Positions 62,999-64,000 of a stretch of 64,000 nt of DNA are shown in pieces (within the stretch, counting starts at the first letter, position 1; the number at the start of each line of letters is the position of its first letter). The stretch is from Paraburkholderia aspalathi. GTDB lineage: Bacteria > Pseudomonadota > Gammaproteobacteria > Burkholderiales > Burkholderiaceae. The notes under the pieces were generated by a model that was not told the DNA's origin, did not search any database, and worked only from the letters and a program-made list of their open reading frames with translations. The stretch is from the NCBI RefSeq assembly GCF_900116445.1, contig NZ_FPBH01000001.1, positions 434,001 to 498,000 of the forward strand, given 5' to 3'. The position numbers and the translations under genes were made by a program.

Positions 62999-64000
62999 AG
63001 CGTGTCCTGATAGCGACGGGGTGGTGTCTCGCGATCTCGTCTGTGTGGGTATCGACGGCGACCGTAGCGGCCGATCGTTTTGCCCAGCGTTTTGCGCTCG
63101 AACTCGAAAGCGGCGCCGCCTATTACAGCGTGCCGTTGCCGGCAGCCGTCTACGCTGCCAGCCAGCGCAACGATCTCGGCGATGTGCGCGTATTCAATGG
63201 CGCCGGCGAGCCTGTGCCTTATTCGCTCGACGCGCCACGTGAGTCGGCCCGCGCGCCGGCGACATTGCGAACGGTGCACTGGTTTCCCTTGCCGCCCGCC
63301 GCTTCCGGCGGCACCGGTGCGCCACTCGGCGTGACGATTGCTGCTGACGGATCGCTGCGAGCAACCTCAGCGCCGCCTGATCGCTCGCAACATGACACGG
63401 ACCTGATCGACGTCGCGCGCGAGGCGCGGGGCGAAGCGCGGGTCGATGCATTGGTCGTGCATGTGCGTGACGACAATTACCAGGGGCGCGTCAGCGTCGA
63501 GTCGAGTGACGATCTGCGCAACTGGCAACCCGCGGGCGAGGCGCAACTGCTCAAGGTCAGCTACAACGGCAGCACGCTGAGCCAGGATCGCATCGAGCTC
63601 AATGGGATGCGCGCACGCTATCTGCGCTTGCACTGGCTCGACGGTGCGCCGTATGTCGAATCGATCGACGCTCAGGTGCAGGTGGCCAGCGCCGGCGCGG
63701 CGCAGCGCGCGGATATGCAACGGCAATGGCGCGAAGGGATCGTCGCCCATCCGGGGCCGAAAGCCGGCGAGTATTTCTTCGAGAGCGGTGGGCCGTATCC
63801 CGTCGATCGTTTGCGCCTGAATCTCCCGCAGCCGAATACGGTGGCGCCGGCCGTCGTCTATTCGCGCTCGGGTCTGGAGACGGCGTGGCGAGAGGTATCG
63901 AGCGCGACGCTGTTCCGCTTGCATAACGGCACGGTGGAACAGAGCAATCCATCGCTTGAAATGGAGCCCGACACGGATCGCCACTGGCGCGTGGTGGTCG
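62995..64000 (+). CDS. DUF3999-type exported protein (5' part; runs off the window)
   Basis: The frame opens with ATG 62995, overlapping the DUF2339 stop, and remains open through base 64000 (335 codons). The N-terminus reads MKRVLIATGWCLAISS and is a signal peptide, with cleavage expected after VAA. The mature part is beta-rich: YYSVPLPAAVYAASQRNDLG, RVFNGAGEPVPYSLDA and ARYLRLHWLDGAP are visible. The DUF3999 call rests on this pattern and on the common pairing with DUF2339. The C-terminus, which often carries a membrane anchor, is outside the window. Confidence 0.8.
   Translation, partial: MKRVLIATGWCLAISSVWVSTATVAADRFAQRFALELESGAAYYSVPLPAAVYAASQRNDLGDVRVFNGAGEPVPYSLDAPRESARAPATLRTVHWFPLPPAASGGTGAPLGVTIAADGSLRATSAPPDRSQHDTDLIDVAREARGEARVDALVVHVRDDNYQGRVSVESSDDLRNWQPAGEAQLLKVSYNGSTLSQDRIELNGMRARYLRLHWLDGAPYVESIDAQVQVASAGAAQRADMQRQWREGIVAHPGPKAGEYFFESGGPYPVDRLRLNLPQPNTVAPAVVYSRSGLETAWREVSSATLFRLHNGTVEQSNPSLEMEPDTDRHWRVVV

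Noticed and set aside
1..64000. CRISPR arrays, insertion sequences or prophage genes
   Set aside because: No regularly spaced repeats, transposases, integrases or phage structural genes were recognised anywhere in the window.

Overview
The window reads as chromosome 1 of a Paraburkholderia- or Burkholderia-like betaproteobacterium. The order surE-pcm-nlpD-rpoS, then rlmD/bamD/rluD/pgeF, then phaC-phaA-phaB-phaR and rimO is typical of that group. Codons are strongly G/C-ended. Many genes share ATGA or few-base junctions. I see no rRNA, IS element, prophage or CRISPR array, and one tRNA. The genus is an inference from gene order and protein resemblance.

Region 1 (1-9.3 kb) holds housekeeping and stress genes: the 3' part of surE, pcm with a long disordered N-terminus, nlpD, rpoS, a DnaQ/PolB-like exonuclease, rlmD, bamD (minus strand), rluD with a very acidic tail, and pgeF. 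Region 2 (9.3-19.95 kb) centres on polyhydroxybutyrate: phaC, phaA, phaB and the regulator phaR, then dusC, rimO, a PfkB-family sugar kinase and a second thiolase, bktB. dusC lies between two diverged copies of the rimO 5' region; the upstream copy is a 23-codon remnant.

Region 3 (20-30 kb) has an exported protein, a cystathionine beta-lyase-type enzyme, two small membrane proteins (one only 43 residues), serB (minus), a cytochrome P450, and a bacterial non-homologous end-joining pair, ku and a three-domain ligD, followed by a small hydrophilic protein. Region 4 (30-37 kb) has a LysR regulator divergent from a zinc-type oxidoreductase, an exported protein, a FetAB-type ABC exporter (minus) and an AsmA-family protein. 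Region 5 (37.4-42.5 kb) is a signalling cluster: a CHASE3-like sensor kinase, a single-domain response regulator and a REC-PAS-kinase-REC hybrid.

Region 6 (42.7-53.8 kb) carries mscL, a threonine/serine dehydratase-like enzyme, argE and mfd (all minus), ispD-ispF (plus), an AhpC-type peroxiredoxin (minus), and an OmpR/EnvZ-type two-component operon (minus) whose two genes are separated by a 51-bp tandem repeat with internal inverted repeats. Region 7 (53.9-64 kb) has a small exported protein, a DUF1800/DUF1501 pair, a squalene/phytoene synthase-family protein with altered Asp-rich motifs, tRNA-Leu(TAG), a small hypothetical gene, a giant DUF2339 membrane protein with an internal duplication, and the start of a DUF3999 gene that runs off the end.

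No defence island or recognisably new multi-gene system was seen. The best leads are the duplicated rimO leader around dusC, the ompR-envZ intergenic repeat, the 43-residue membrane protein and the divergent prenyl-synthase-fold protein.
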